A stretch of DNA of 11,918 nt from Veillonellaceae bacterium (GCA_900765165.1 CAAFQR010000091.1:1-11918), one strand, 5' to 3'. Shown: positions 1 to 7,268, counted from the stretch's first letter. Numbers and translations are program-made. Notes: generated by a model not told the origin, from the sequence alone.

Positions 1-24
1 ATATATCGATAAAAATTGGTTTTA

Positions 25-247
25 AAGGCGATGAACGAAAGAAGTACTTTGAGACTAACTTTACAGCGAGAACCGACGGGTGGAAGGGTTCAAGTATAGC
101 CGAGGGAAATGCATTTGGGAGCTGACACACTGAACGACTGAGTAGGTGAGTCCGGGTTACGTCCGTTATGCGTTTGAGTGAATGTGATTAACATTTAACA
201 GAGTGGAACCGCGGGCCACCGTCTCTGTATTGAGATGGTGGTCTTTT
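25..247 (+). promoter_or_regulatory. T-box riboswitch leader of cysS (tRNA-Cys sensing)
   Basis: This untranslated leader senses uncharged tRNA and lets transcription continue into cysS when Cys-tRNA is scarce. The T-box core AGAGTGGAACCGCGG lies at 200-214, with the acceptor-binding bulge TGGA at 204-207. The A of TGGA would pair with discriminator U73, the base typical of tRNA-Cys. A Stem I-like 5' half (GATGAACGAAAGAAGTA) starts near 29, and a distal helix GAACC/GGTTC pairs 70-74 with 87-91. The specifier candidate is TGC (110-112), a Cys codon, in GGGAAATGCATT. ACAGAG (198-203) can pair with CTCTGT (223-228) to form the antiterminator, which excludes the terminator helix at 216-241. The 5' boundary is approximate, and the promoter is probably at or beyond the window edge. 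The T-box call is very secure. The specifier assignment is inferred from position and agreement with the gene. Confidence 0.93.
216..247 (+). terminator. T-box-controlled intrinsic terminator
   Basis: CCACCGTCTC (216-225) pairs with GAGATGGTGG (232-241): ten base pairs with one G-U, a six-base loop, then TCTTTT. Its 5' arm shares bases 223-225 with the antiterminator helix, so only one of the two structures can form. This is the expected T-box switch geometry. Confidence 0.9.
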
Positions 248-278
248 ATCATTTTACGGAAGCGAGGCATCGGTATCG

Positions 279-1733
279 ATGAGAGAAATCAAAGTTTTTA
301 ACACAATGACGAGAGAGAAAGAAATATTTAAACCGGTGAAAGAAGGGGAAGCCAGCATTTATGTATGTGGGGTTACGCCGTATAACCATCCGCACATTGG
401 CAATGCGCGTCCGTTCGTAACTTGGGACGTTATTCGTCGATATTTAGCAAGTATCGGCTATCGCGTTCATTATGTACAGAATTTCACCGATGTTGATGAT
501 AAAATTATCAATACGTCCAATGGGGAAGGCGTAGCATGGAGTGCCATTGCAAACCGTTACATCGACTCTTACTTCGAAGTAATGGATGCATTGCATGTAA
601 AACGTGCCGATATTTATCCCCGTGTTTCCGAACATATTCCGGAAATTATCGCTATGATTGAAAAATTAATCGCTAATGGCTATGCGTACGAATTAGATGG
701 CGACGTATACTACAGCGTTGAAAAATTCAAGAACTACGGCGCTTTGTCCGGTCGTACCTTGGACGACATGGAAGCCGGCGCTCGTGTTGACGTTGACGAT
801 CGTAAACACAATCCGATGGACTTTGCGTTGTGGAAGAGTGCAAAACCGGGCGAACCGTACTGGGAAAGCCCGTGGGGTAATGGCCGTCCGGGTTGGCACA
901 TCGAATGCTCCACTATGAGCCAGAAATACTTGGGTGAGGAATTTGATTTCCACGGTGGCGGTAGCGACTTGATCTTCCCACACCATGAAAATGAAATTGC
1001 TCAGTCCGAAGGCTGCACCGGTCATCATCCGTCTGTTCGCTACTGGTTGCACAATGGTTTCATCACCATTAACCAGGAAAAAATGAGTAAATCCTTGAAC
1101 AACTTCTTCTTGGTTAAGGATATTTTGGAACAGTACAGCGCTGACGCTTTACGTTACTTCTTGCTCAGCACGCACTATCGCAGCCCATTGGATTTCAGTG
1201 ACGAACGCTTGAACGAAGCTAATAAATCCTTGGAACGCATGACGACGGCTATTGAAAACCTGTTGTACTTAGAAGGCTGCGAAAGTGGCGAATGCGACGC
1301 TGCGGCTAAAGAATTGCTCGATAAAGCTCGCGCGTACGACAAAGAATTCGACGAAGCGATGGCTGATGACTTCAACACCGCTTTGGCACAGTCCCCTCTC
1401 TTTGGCTTGGCTAAAGAAATCAACATCTATTACCAGACCGTTGTAAATGCTAACGGCAAGGTTTGCCAGGAAGCGGTTAAGGAAGTTAAAGAAATCTTCC
1501 ATAACATGACGGAAATCCTCGGTATTTTGGATGATGCTTGGAACGGCAAAAAAGCCGGCGCCGACGCTGAAGAATACGATAAATTGATGCAGGTTATCTT
1601 GAATGTACGTCAGACGTGCCGTGAAAAGAAATTATGGGACGTTGCCGACGCTATTCGTGATGAATTAGGCACTCTTGGTATTGTAATTGAAGATTCTCCG
1701 CAAGGAGCACGGTGGAAAAAACGTGAACTTTAA
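279..1733 (+). CDS. cysS: Cysteinyl-tRNA synthetase
   Basis: This cytosolic class I aminoacyl-tRNA synthetase charges tRNA-Cys with cysteine using ATP. It has 484 residues, against about 461 in E. coli. The HIGH-type motif HIGN is at residues 39-42 and KMSKS is at 268-272. The zinc site that discriminates cysteine appears complete: C30 (in CGVTPYN), C210 (in WHIECSTM), H235 and E239 (in HHENEIAQ). These match C28, C209, H234 and E238 in E. coli. The C-terminal helical anticodon-binding part runs from about residue 320 to the end. The ATG at 279 has a weak GCGAGG ribosome-binding site about 11 bases upstream. A Cys-type T-box immediately upstream indicates transcription attenuation by tRNA-Cys charging. 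The last codons overlap the start of mrnC, so the two are translationally close. No key residue is missing. Confidence 0.98.
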   Translation: MREIKVFNTMTREKEIFKPVKEGEASIYVCGVTPYNHPHIGNARPFVTWDVIRRYLASIGYRVHYVQNFTDVDDKIINTSNGEGVAWSAIANRYIDSYFEVMDALHVKRADIYPRVSEHIPEIIAMIEKLIANGYAYELDGDVYYSVEKFKNYGALSGRTLDDMEAGARVDVDDRKHNPMDFALWKSAKPGEPYWESPWGNGRPGWHIECSTMSQKYLGEEFDFHGGGSDLIFPHHENEIAQSEGCTGHHPSVRYWLHNGFITINQEKMSKSLNNFFLVKDILEQYSADALRYFLLSTHYRSPLDFSDERLNEANKSLERMTTAIENLLYLEGCESGECDAAAKELLDKARAYDKEFDEAMADDFNTALAQSPLFGLAKEINIYYQTVVNANGKVCQEAVKEVKEIFHNMTEILGILDDAWNGKKAGADAEEYDKLMQVILNVRQTCREKKLWDVADAIRDELGTLGIVIEDSPQGARWKKREL

Positions 1734-2208
1734 GAGATATCAGTTCTTGCGGGACCGGGCGCTGGAAAAACTGCGGGCTCAGGATTTATCCCGGCCTATG
1801 GTGGAAGCTCCGGCGACGGTCCAAGGCGAGGACTCACTCATGCTAGCTTATATAGGTGACGCGCTGTATTCGCTCTTTGTGCGGCAACGCCTCATAGGCA
1901 CCGGCATCGATAAGGTGCGGGTGCTTCATGCGCTAGTGACGGAATTTATCTGTGCGAAGGCACAATCGGCGGCACTATTGGCGCTAGAGCCAAAGCTAAC
2001 CGAAGCAGAACTAGCCGTAGCGAAACGGGCGCGCAACAGTCATGTGAACGTGCCGAAAAGCGCGACGGTTCAAGAATACCGTGCCAGCACGGCCTTTGAA
2101 GCACTGCTCGGTTATTTGTCGCGCACCGGACAGGAAGCGCGCCTTCAAGAAATCATGACCGCTGCCTTCGAAATAACGCTGGCAGCTATTAATACACCTG
2201 TGAAATAA
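1723..2208 (+). CDS. mrnC: Mini-ribonuclease III (23S rRNA maturation)
   Basis: Mini-III is a dimeric RNase III-type nuclease without a double-stranded-RNA-binding domain that trims the ends of 23S rRNA precursor in Firmicutes. With the GTG start at 1723 it has 161 residues, close to the family's 130-150. The signature AYIGDALYSLFVR carries the catalytic Asp (D46). The second acidic motif, EYRASTAFEALLGYL, carries E126. RNSHVNVPKSA between them is also typical of the family. I chose GTG 1723, which overlaps cysS by 11 bases, because AAGGAG (1702-1707) and GGTGGA (1711-1716) lie upstream. A TTG at 1687 is in frame but has no ribosome-binding site, and the first internal ATG (1798) also lacks one. 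The start is the least certain part. Compared with cysS, it uses more CGG/CGC Arg and CTA/CTG Leu codons, suggesting lower expression rather than foreign origin. Confidence 0.93.
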   Translation: MNFKRYQFLRDRALEKLRAQDLSRPMVEAPATVQGEDSLMLAYIGDALYSLFVRQRLIGTGIDKVRVLHALVTEFICAKAQSAALLALEPKLTEAELAVAKRARNSHVNVPKSATVQEYRASTAFEALLGYLSRTGQEARLQEIMTAAFEITLAAINTPVK

Positions 2209-2222
2209 AGGGAGGAACATCG

Positions 2223-2984
2223 ATGGATGAATATATCGTAGGTCGTAATGCCGTTCGCGAAGCGTTGCGGTCCAATCGCCCAATTCAGAGGGTATTAGTG
2301 GCCCAGCAAGCAGGCAAGACGACCGGTAAAACGACGGGCTCCAAAGGCTCGTTGCAGGAAATTATCGCCTTGGCAAAGGAGCGGAACATTGAAGTGCGCC
2401 GCGTGCCGGAACAGCAAATCGCCGGTTATGCCGGTAAGCTGCCGCACCAAGGGGTAGCCGCTGTAGTGGCTTCCGTGGAATTCGCCGATTTGGCCGAAGT
2501 ATTGGCTAATGTGCCGGATGGTGATACGCCGTTGTTGATCATGCTTGACGGTATCGAAGATCCACACAACATGGGCGCTATTATCCGTACTGCTGAATGC
2601 TGTGGTGCAACGGCGGTGTTATTTCCGAAGCGTCACTCGGCGCCGGTTAACGCCACGGTAGCGAAAACCTCTGCCGGTGCCGTGGAATGCATTCCGCTGG
2701 TACAGATTGGCAATGTAGCGCAAACATTAGAAAGCTTGAAACAAGCCGGTTTCTGGGTATTGGGGGCCCACATGGAAGGAGACCGCACCTTGTATGAAGC
2801 AGATATGACAGTACCGTTGGTACTCGTTATTGGCAATGAAGGTAAGGGTTTAAGTCGTTTGACGAAGGAAACCTGTGATTACTTGGTGACCATTCCCATG
2901 TATGGGCGTTTGAACTCGCTTAATGCATCGGTAGCGGCTGCAGTGTTAATGTATGAAGTAACGCGGCAGCGTCACAGCAAGTAA
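2223..2984 (+). CDS. rlmB: 23S rRNA (guanosine-2'-O-)-methyltransferase RlmB, SpoU/TrmH family
   Basis: This SAM-dependent SPOUT methyltransferase probably methylates the ribose of G2251 in the 23S rRNA P loop. It has 253 residues. The N-terminal substrate-binding domain opens with YIVGRNAVREAL. The three SpoU motifs follow: motif 1, LDGIEDPHNMGAIIRTAE, with D109 and N116; motif 2, IGNEGKGLS, from residue 203; motif 3, LNSLNASVAAAVL, from residue 230, which forms the trefoil knot. The start is firm because GGGAGG sits just upstream of ATG 2223, 14 bases after mrnC ends. It lies between two other RNA-processing genes, as in B. subtilis (yacO position). A lysine-threonine-glycine linker at about residues 32-42 contains a short tandem duplication, probably a surface loop. 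RlmB and other TrmH-like rRNA methylases cannot be fully separated by motif alone, but the synteny favours RlmB. Confidence 0.93.
   Translation: MDEYIVGRNAVREALRSNRPIQRVLVAQQAGKTTGKTTGSKGSLQEIIALAKERNIEVRRVPEQQIAGYAGKLPHQGVAAVVASVEFADLAEVLANVPDGDTPLLIMLDGIEDPHNMGAIIRTAECCGATAVLFPKRHSAPVNATVAKTSAGAVECIPLVQIGNVAQTLESLKQAGFWVLGAHMEGDRTLYEADMTVPLVLVIGNEGKGLSRLTKETCDYLVTIPMYGRLNSLNASVAAAVLMYEVTRQRHSK
2316..2339 (+). repeat. 12-base tandem duplication inside rlmB
   Basis: AAGACGACCGGT (2316-2327) is followed directly by AAAACGACGGGC (2328-2339), nine of twelve bases identical. It encodes KTTG twice in the linker between strands of the N-terminal domain and keeps the reading frame. Confidence 0.6.
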
Positions 2985-3045
2985 ATTACCGCTATAGATC
3001 ACTTGGGTTTCTCGTGTTAAGCTTAAAGCCTATAAAGGTGACACT

Positions 3046-3624
3046 ATGAAACAGCAACCAGGACGCGATCGAGCTTTGCGCGAGCAAATCTTAATCGTCG
3101 ATGGCTATAATGTAATCTTCTCGTGGCCGGAGCTGAAAAAATTAAGTAAACAATCGCTGGAGCATGCGCGCATGCGCTTGGCGGATATGCTGCAAAATTA
3201 CGGACGCCATAAAGGGTACTCCGTAATTTTGGTGTTTGATGGCAAATATGCTATGAATGCCGAAGCCTTCACCGAGCGCTTGGCCGATGATTTCATGCGC
3301 GTCTATACTACAGAAGGCGAAACGGCAGATAGCTTTATTGAACGCACCGTTTACGAATTGAAGGATTCGTACAAGACGGTGTCTGTTTGTACGTCTGACT
3401 ACGCCGAACAGATTCAGGTCTTAGGCTCCGGTGCGTTGCGCGTGTCGTCACGAGAATTAAAAGCGCGCGTTGAACGTGCGAAGCTTGATGAAAAGAAATA
3501 CTATGTAGGCTTCCGCAAAGGAGCCGCTACGAAGCTGAACCGCAATGAGTTTGGCAAGCATTTAGATGGTGAAGTGGCCGATAAATGGGAAGGTATTCGC
3601 CGAGGCAAGCCGAAGCTGAAGTAA
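3046..3624 (+). CDS. rae1: NYN/PIN-type ribonuclease, YacP/Rae1 family
   Basis: In B. subtilis the YacP/Rae1 protein is a ribosome-associated endonuclease that enters the A site and cuts certain mRNAs during translation. This protein has 192 residues. The PIN-like acidic residues are visible: D19 in ILIVDGYNVIFSW, D65 in VILVFDGK, and D118 in VCTSDYAEQ, with a further acidic helix FIERTVYEL between them. The carboxy half is rich in Lys and Arg (ARVERAKLDEKKYY, then GIRRGKPKLK), suitable for RNA or ribosome contact. An AAAGGTGAC ribosome-binding site precedes ATG 3046. Its place between rlmB and sigH is the same as yacP in B. subtilis, which supports orthology. Whether it cleaves A-site mRNA in this organism is inferred. 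The gene symbol is used by family and synteny. Confidence 0.88.
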   Translation: MKQQPGRDRALREQILIVDGYNVIFSWPELKKLSKQSLEHARMRLADMLQNYGRHKGYSVILVFDGKYAMNAEAFTERLADDFMRVYTTEGETADSFIERTVYELKDSYKTVSVCTSDYAEQIQVLGSGALRVSSRELKARVERAKLDEKKYYVGFRKGAATKLNRNEFGKHLDGEVADKWEGIRRGKPKLK

Positions 3625-3659
3625 GAGCATCTCTGCCACTTGAAAAAAGCTTACGGCTA

Positions 3660-3678
3660 TGTTGACTATTGGTCAACA
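3660..3678. promoter_or_regulatory. Perfect palindrome upstream of sigH (possible operator)
   Basis: TGTTGACtattgGTCAACA has 7-base perfect arms and a 5-base centre. It ends 9 bases before the sigH -35-like hexamer. The following bases (GGGCACC) are not a T tract, so an intrinsic terminator is unlikely. A dimeric repressor or activator site is possible but no regulator is identified. Confidence 0.5.
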
Positions 3679-3687
3679 GGGCACCTC

Positions 3688-3716
3688 TTGCAGAATACGC
3701 ATAGATACTGTATAAT
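3688..3716 (+). promoter_or_regulatory. Candidate sigH promoter
   Basis: A perfect TATAAT (3711-3716) lies 17 bases downstream of TTGCAG (3688-3693), a weak -35 match. A second TATAAT follows at 3719-3724. The start codon at 3759 is about 40 bases downstream. sigH may therefore be transcribed separately from the upstream genes. Confidence 0.6.
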
Positions 3717-3758
3717 TATTATAATTGGTTAGTGTACACAACTAGCAGGGAGGCCATT

Positions 3759-4406
3759 ATGCATTCGGTAGGACAGGCGTTACAGGATTATGACCGTTAC
3801 GAAGGGTTAACCGACGAAGAACTCGTAGCCCTCGCACAGGACCATGACGATCAAGGCGCTGTTGATTATTTGGTAGAGAAGTACAAGAACTTTGTACGTG
3901 CTCGTGCCCGCTCATACTTTTTGATGGGCGCAGACAGAGATGATATTATACAAGAAGGCATGATTGGCCTATATAAGGCGACACGGTACTACAAAACAGG
4001 GCATTCCGTGTCCTTTAAAGCCTTTGCGGAAATGTGTATAACGCGCCAGATTATTAGTGCTGTTAAAGCTGCGACGCGGCAAAAGCATATTCCCTTGAAC
4101 TCGTACGTTTCGCTCAACAAGCCGATGTACGAGGAAGAGTCCGAACGAACACTGCTGGATGTATTGTCCGAACGACAGGACAGCGATCCGGAGGATTTGT
4201 TCATCAGTCACGAAGAATACACCGATATTGAAGCAAAATTGGGCACGATTCTAAGTGATTTGGAAAAGAAAGTCTTAGCTGGCTATTTGGATGGCAAAAG
4301 CTACCAGGAAATGGCTAAGGAATTTCACCGCAGCGTAAAATCCATTGATAATGCGTTACAGCGCGTTAAACGCAAGGTTGAAAAGTTTATTGAAGAACGG
4401 TCATAA
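3759..4406 (+). CDS. sigH: RNA polymerase sigma-H factor (SigH/Spo0H)
   Basis: This is an alternative sigma factor of the sigma-70 family. In Bacillus it drives transition-phase, competence and early sporulation genes. The product is 215 residues (B. subtilis SigH 218). Region 2 starts near residue 33 and contains NFVRARARSYFLMGADRDD, IIQEGMIGLYKA and SFKAFAEMCITRQI, almost the same as the Bacillus protein. KAATRQKHIPLNSYVSL and ERTLLDVLS follow. The region 4 helix-turn-helix is in YLDGKSYQEMAKEFHRSVK and SIDNALQRVKRKVEKF. I set the start at ATG 3759 because AGGGAGG (3747-3753) sits five bases upstream; an in-frame GTG at 3732 has no such site. In B. subtilis sigH is followed by rpmG-secE-nusG, but here it is followed by secG. 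If the host does not sporulate, it more likely governs competence or stationary-phase genes (inference). Confidence 0.95.
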   Translation: MHSVGQALQDYDRYEGLTDEELVALAQDHDDQGAVDYLVEKYKNFVRARARSYFLMGADRDDIIQEGMIGLYKATRYYKTGHSVSFKAFAEMCITRQIISAVKAATRQKHIPLNSYVSLNKPMYEEESERTLLDVLSERQDSDPEDLFISHEEYTDIEAKLGTILSDLEKKVLAGYLDGKSYQEMAKEFHRSVKSIDNALQRVKRKVEKFIEERS

Positions 4407-4417
4407 CTGACGATGAG

Positions 4418-4463
4418 CATGGCTAGCCTGCTCAATTGGACATGACTAGCTTGCTTTGGTAAT
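4418..4463 (+). repeat. Imperfect 23-base tandem repeat between sigH and secG
   Basis: CATGGCTAGCCTGCT (4418-4432) and CATGACTAGCTTGCT (4441-4455) agree at 13 of 15 bases and are spaced 23 bases apart. The first copy contains the palindrome GGCTAGCC inside a larger imperfect GAGCA/TGCTC hairpin (4415-4433). It could be a binding site or an RNA element in the leader of secG. Confidence 0.5.
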
Positions 4464-4490
4464 ACAGGTATATGAGGAAGGATGACGATT

Positions 4491-4727
4491 GTGAGAACGT
4501 TCTTAATGGCAGCAGAAGTTGTTGTAGCAATTTTATTGATTGTAGTAGTACTTTTACAGTCCAGCAAAACGGCTGGTATGGGCGGTGCTGTAGGCGGCGC
4601 AGCTGACTCCGTATTTGGCGGTAAATCCCGCGGTATTGATGGCTTATTGGCTAAATGTACCGTAGTGTTAGCCATTATCTTTGCAGCTTTAAGCCTTGGC
4701 TTAGGCATCTACTTAAATCAATACTAA
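4491..4727 (+). CDS. secG: Preprotein translocase subunit SecG
   Basis: SecG is the small inner-membrane partner of SecY and SecE and stimulates SecA-driven protein export. With GTG 4491 the protein has 78 residues, normal for the family. Two transmembrane helices are evident: residues about 5-22 (AAEVVVAILLIVVVLLQS) and 56-74 (TVVLAIIFAALSLGLGIYL). They are joined by the typical glycine-rich loop with SSKTAGMGGAVGGAADSVF and FGGKSRG. GTG 4491 is preferred over ATG 4482 because GAGGAAGG (4474-4481) is nine bases before the GTG but directly touches the ATG. It precedes rnr and smpB, as in many Firmicutes, though the carboxylesterase gene (yvaK) found between secG and rnr in B. subtilis is absent. 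An intrinsic terminator follows. Confidence 0.96.
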   Translation: MRTFLMAAEVVVAILLIVVVLLQSSKTAGMGGAVGGAADSVFGGKSRGIDGLLAKCTVVLAIIFAALSLGLGIYLNQY

Positions 4728-4732
4728 TAGCG

Positions 4733-4757
4733 AGCCTGCCCCGTGTAGGCTTTTTTT
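4733..4757 (+). terminator. Intrinsic terminator after secG
   Basis: AGCCTG (4733-4738) pairs with TAGGCT (4746-4751) including one G-U, with a 7-base loop, followed by seven T residues. The stem is short, so readthrough into rnr is likely. No convincing separate rnr promoter was seen. Confidence 0.75.
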
Positions 4758-4767
4758 ATCTGACCTA

Positions 4768-4787
4768 ACGGGCACGAGGACGCCCGT
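4768..4787. other. Hairpin in the secG-rnr gap
   Basis: ACGGGC (4768-4773) and GCCCGT (4782-4787) form a perfect 6-bp GC-rich stem with an 8-base loop. There is no T tract after it. It sits in the 5' leader of rnr and may affect transcript stability or be a protein site. The function is unknown. Confidence 0.45.
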
Positions 4788-4832
4788 AAGATGAGTCTTA
4801 CTTTATGAATGTAGTGTATCGAGGTGACGACT

Positions 4833-7268
4833 ATGGCAAACAATGACACATTGAAAGAGCAAATTTGTTCGTTTTTCAAGGACATTGCACCGGAAGCTTA
4901 TCATATCGAGGACGCAGCGTATATGCTGGGCATCAAAGGCTCAGCCAATTTAGAAGAGTATATGCGGGCTATAGCTGAGCTCACGGAAGAAGGTAAGCTG
5001 AAAGCTAAGCCCAAAAGTGAATATTATCGTTGGGCCGCCGGTGAAATGACAAGCCCCACCGCACCGCTGGAGGAAGCTAGTGCTGAACCCTTGAAGCCAA
5101 AATTCCAGCGCATTGGCGCGCCGCAGCGCATGGGTAGTGATCGTGAATTTGGTCGCAGTAAATATGACAAATACACCGTTATGGAAGGCATCTTCAAGGT
5201 ATACCGCAAGACCTTTGGCTTTGTCATCAGTCCTGGTGGCAAGGAAGACGTATACGTGTCCGCTGAAAATTTCAATGGTGCCATGCACAACGACAAGGTT
5301 CGCGTTCGCACCACCGTTGATATGAACGGCAAGACGGACGGTATTATTACCGACGTGCTAGAACGAGCCAACGAAACCATCGTCGGCACTTACGACCGTC
5401 AGAAGGAGTTTGGTTTCGTCATTCCTGATGATGAACGCTTAGTCGATGATGTATACGTAGCGTTGCCGGATACGTTAAATGCTCGCAGTGGCGCTAAGGT
5501 TATCGTCACTATTACAAAGTGGCCGGAAAACGGTAAGCGTCCTGAAGGGATTATTACGGAAATCCTGGGCTACAAAGGTGATAAGGGCCTTGACATTAAC
5601 TGCATCATGGCGCAGCATAAATTGCCGTTCAAGTTCCCAGAAGACGTTATCAAGGAATCCGAAAAAATCAGTAAAGACGTTCATGTTGATGGCGAACGTC
5701 TCGATTTGCGTGACTGGCAGCTTATCACTATTGATGGCGAAGATGCGAAGGACTTGGATGATGCGGTAAGCTGTACCATTAAGGCGAACGGTAATTACGA
5801 ATTAGGTGTTCATATTGCGGACGTAAGTAATTATGTAACGGCGCGCACTGCCATTGACCGCGAAGCCTATAACCGTGGTACCAGTGTGTACTTAGTGGAC
5901 CGCGTTATTCCTATGTTGCCGGAAGTACTGTCTAACGGTATTTGTAGCTTGAATGCCGGTGAAGACCGCTATGCTATGAGCTGCATCATGGAAATTAACC
6001 ATCAAGGCGAGGTTGTAAATCGCTTCATTCGTCCGTCCGTAATCCGCGTTGGTCGTCGTTGCAGCTATACGGAAGTCTTCAAGGCTTTGACGCAGGATAT
6101 TATTCCTGACGATTTAGTGGATTACATGCATTTGCTCCATAATTTGCAGGACGTTGCGTCTGATTTGACGGCTATGCGTCATCGCCGCGGTGCTATTGAC
6201 TTCGATTTCCCGGAATACAAGGTACTCCTTGACGAAGACGGTACGCCGCTGAAAATTGTGAAGCGGGAACGCACCATTGCAGAACGCCTCATCGAAGAAT
6301 GTATGTTAATCGCCAATGAAACGGTGGCTACGTTCCTCCGCGATACGGATCGACCGTCCGTATATCGTATTCATGAACTGCCCAGCACGGAAAAGCTTGG
6401 GGCGTTGCAGACGGTGTGCACATATTTAGGCAAGCCGTTTAACTTTGAAGGCGATGAAGTGGCACCGCTTCAGATTCAGCAGTTCTTAGAATCCTTGAAG
6501 GGCACGGACATTGAACCGATTGCGCAAATTATGACGCTTCGTTCCATGCAGCAGGCTCGTTATAGCACGGTCAACGTAGGCCATTTCGGCTTAGCGTCCG
6601 AGTGCTATACGCATTTCACGTCGCCAATCCGTCGCTATCCGGACTTGATGGTGCATCGCTTGGTTAAGCGTGCTATCGGCTGGAAGGACGGCTATAGCAA
6701 GCGCGACACCAATGAAGAATTCCTCGTAAAGGCTTGTGACCACTCGTCAGAACGTGAACAGGTAGCCGTGGCTGCAGAACGCGATACGGTGGATTTGAAG
6801 CGTGTTCAGTACATGGAACCGTTCGTAGGCCAGACCTTTGAAGGTCGCATCAGCTCCATCACGTCCTTTGGCATGTTCGTGGAATTGGACAACGGTGTGG
6901 ATGGCTTGGTTCATATTTCCATGATGGACGACGATTACTACGAATACGACGAAGAACATTTCTTGCTCTACGGTCGTCGCACCGGCAAGGAATACCATTT
7001 GGGCGATGCGGTAACGGTAACGCTGATTAAAGCAGATACGGAACGCAAGCAAATTGACTTCGTCCTCGGTGAAATAACAGACATCGGGTCCCTGCAGGGT
7101 CGTTTAGCCCAGAGTTCTTCTCGTGACATGACCAAGAAGAGCAAGTCTAAGAAAGATAAACCGGGTAGCGGCTCGAAGAAGCCGAGTCGCAGTACTAAAG
7201 GACGCGACAAAAAGGGCGGCAAGAAGAACGGCCAGAAGAAGAGCAATAAACGTAAGAAACGGCGTTAA
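4833..7268 (+). CDS. rnr: Ribonuclease R (3'-5' exoribonuclease, RNB family)
   Basis: RNase R is a processive 3'-5' exonuclease that degrades structured RNA, including nonstop mRNAs released by tmRNA-SmpB and defective rRNA. The protein has 811 residues (E. coli 813). Domains in order: N-terminal winged helix (about 1-70); two cold-shock OB folds (about 115-175 and 180-250, with TFGFVISP and EFGFVIPD); RNB catalytic domain (about 280-610); S1 domain (about 666-745, FEGRISSITSFGMFVELDNG); Lys/Arg-rich tail (766-811). The active-site aspartates D301, D307, D309 and D310 are in IDGEDAKDLDDAV, with HFTSPIRRYPDLMVHR downstream. ATG 4833 is preferred because GAGGTG (4821-4826) lies six bases before it; an in-frame GTG at 4824 overlaps that site. 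The basic tail resembles the part of E. coli RNase R that binds SmpB-tmRNA, and smpB is the next gene. Confidence 0.97.
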   Translation: MANNDTLKEQICSFFKDIAPEAYHIEDAAYMLGIKGSANLEEYMRAIAELTEEGKLKAKPKSEYYRWAAGEMTSPTAPLEEASAEPLKPKFQRIGAPQRMGSDREFGRSKYDKYTVMEGIFKVYRKTFGFVISPGGKEDVYVSAENFNGAMHNDKVRVRTTVDMNGKTDGIITDVLERANETIVGTYDRQKEFGFVIPDDERLVDDVYVALPDTLNARSGAKVIVTITKWPENGKRPEGIITEILGYKGDKGLDINCIMAQHKLPFKFPEDVIKESEKISKDVHVDGERLDLRDWQLITIDGEDAKDLDDAVSCTIKANGNYELGVHIADVSNYVTARTAIDREAYNRGTSVYLVDRVIPMLPEVLSNGICSLNAGEDRYAMSCIMEINHQGEVVNRFIRPSVIRVGRRCSYTEVFKALTQDIIPDDLVDYMHLLHNLQDVASDLTAMRHRRGAIDFDFPEYKVLLDEDGTPLKIVKRERTIAERLIEECMLIANETVATFLRDTDRPSVYRIHELPSTEKLGALQTVCTYLGKPFNFEGDEVAPLQIQQFLESLKGTDIEPIAQIMTLRSMQQARYSTVNVGHFGLASECYTHFTSPIRRYPDLMVHRLVKRAIGWKDGYSKRDTNEEFLVKACDHSSEREQVAVAAERDTVDLKRVQYMEPFVGQTFEGRISSITSFGMFVELDNGVDGLVHISMMDDDYYEYDEEHFLLYGRRTGKEYHLGDAVTVTLIKADTERKQIDFVLGEITDIGSLQGRLAQSSSRDMTKKSKSKKDKPGSGSKKPSRSTKGRDKKGGKKNGQKKSNKRKKRR

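Noticed and set aside
4325..4708. 127-codon minus-strand frame opposite sigH end and secG
   Set aside because: secG has a strong family match and two membrane helices on the plus strand. The minus frame has a repetitive Ala/Thr/Ile composition that mirrors secG and has no start signal.
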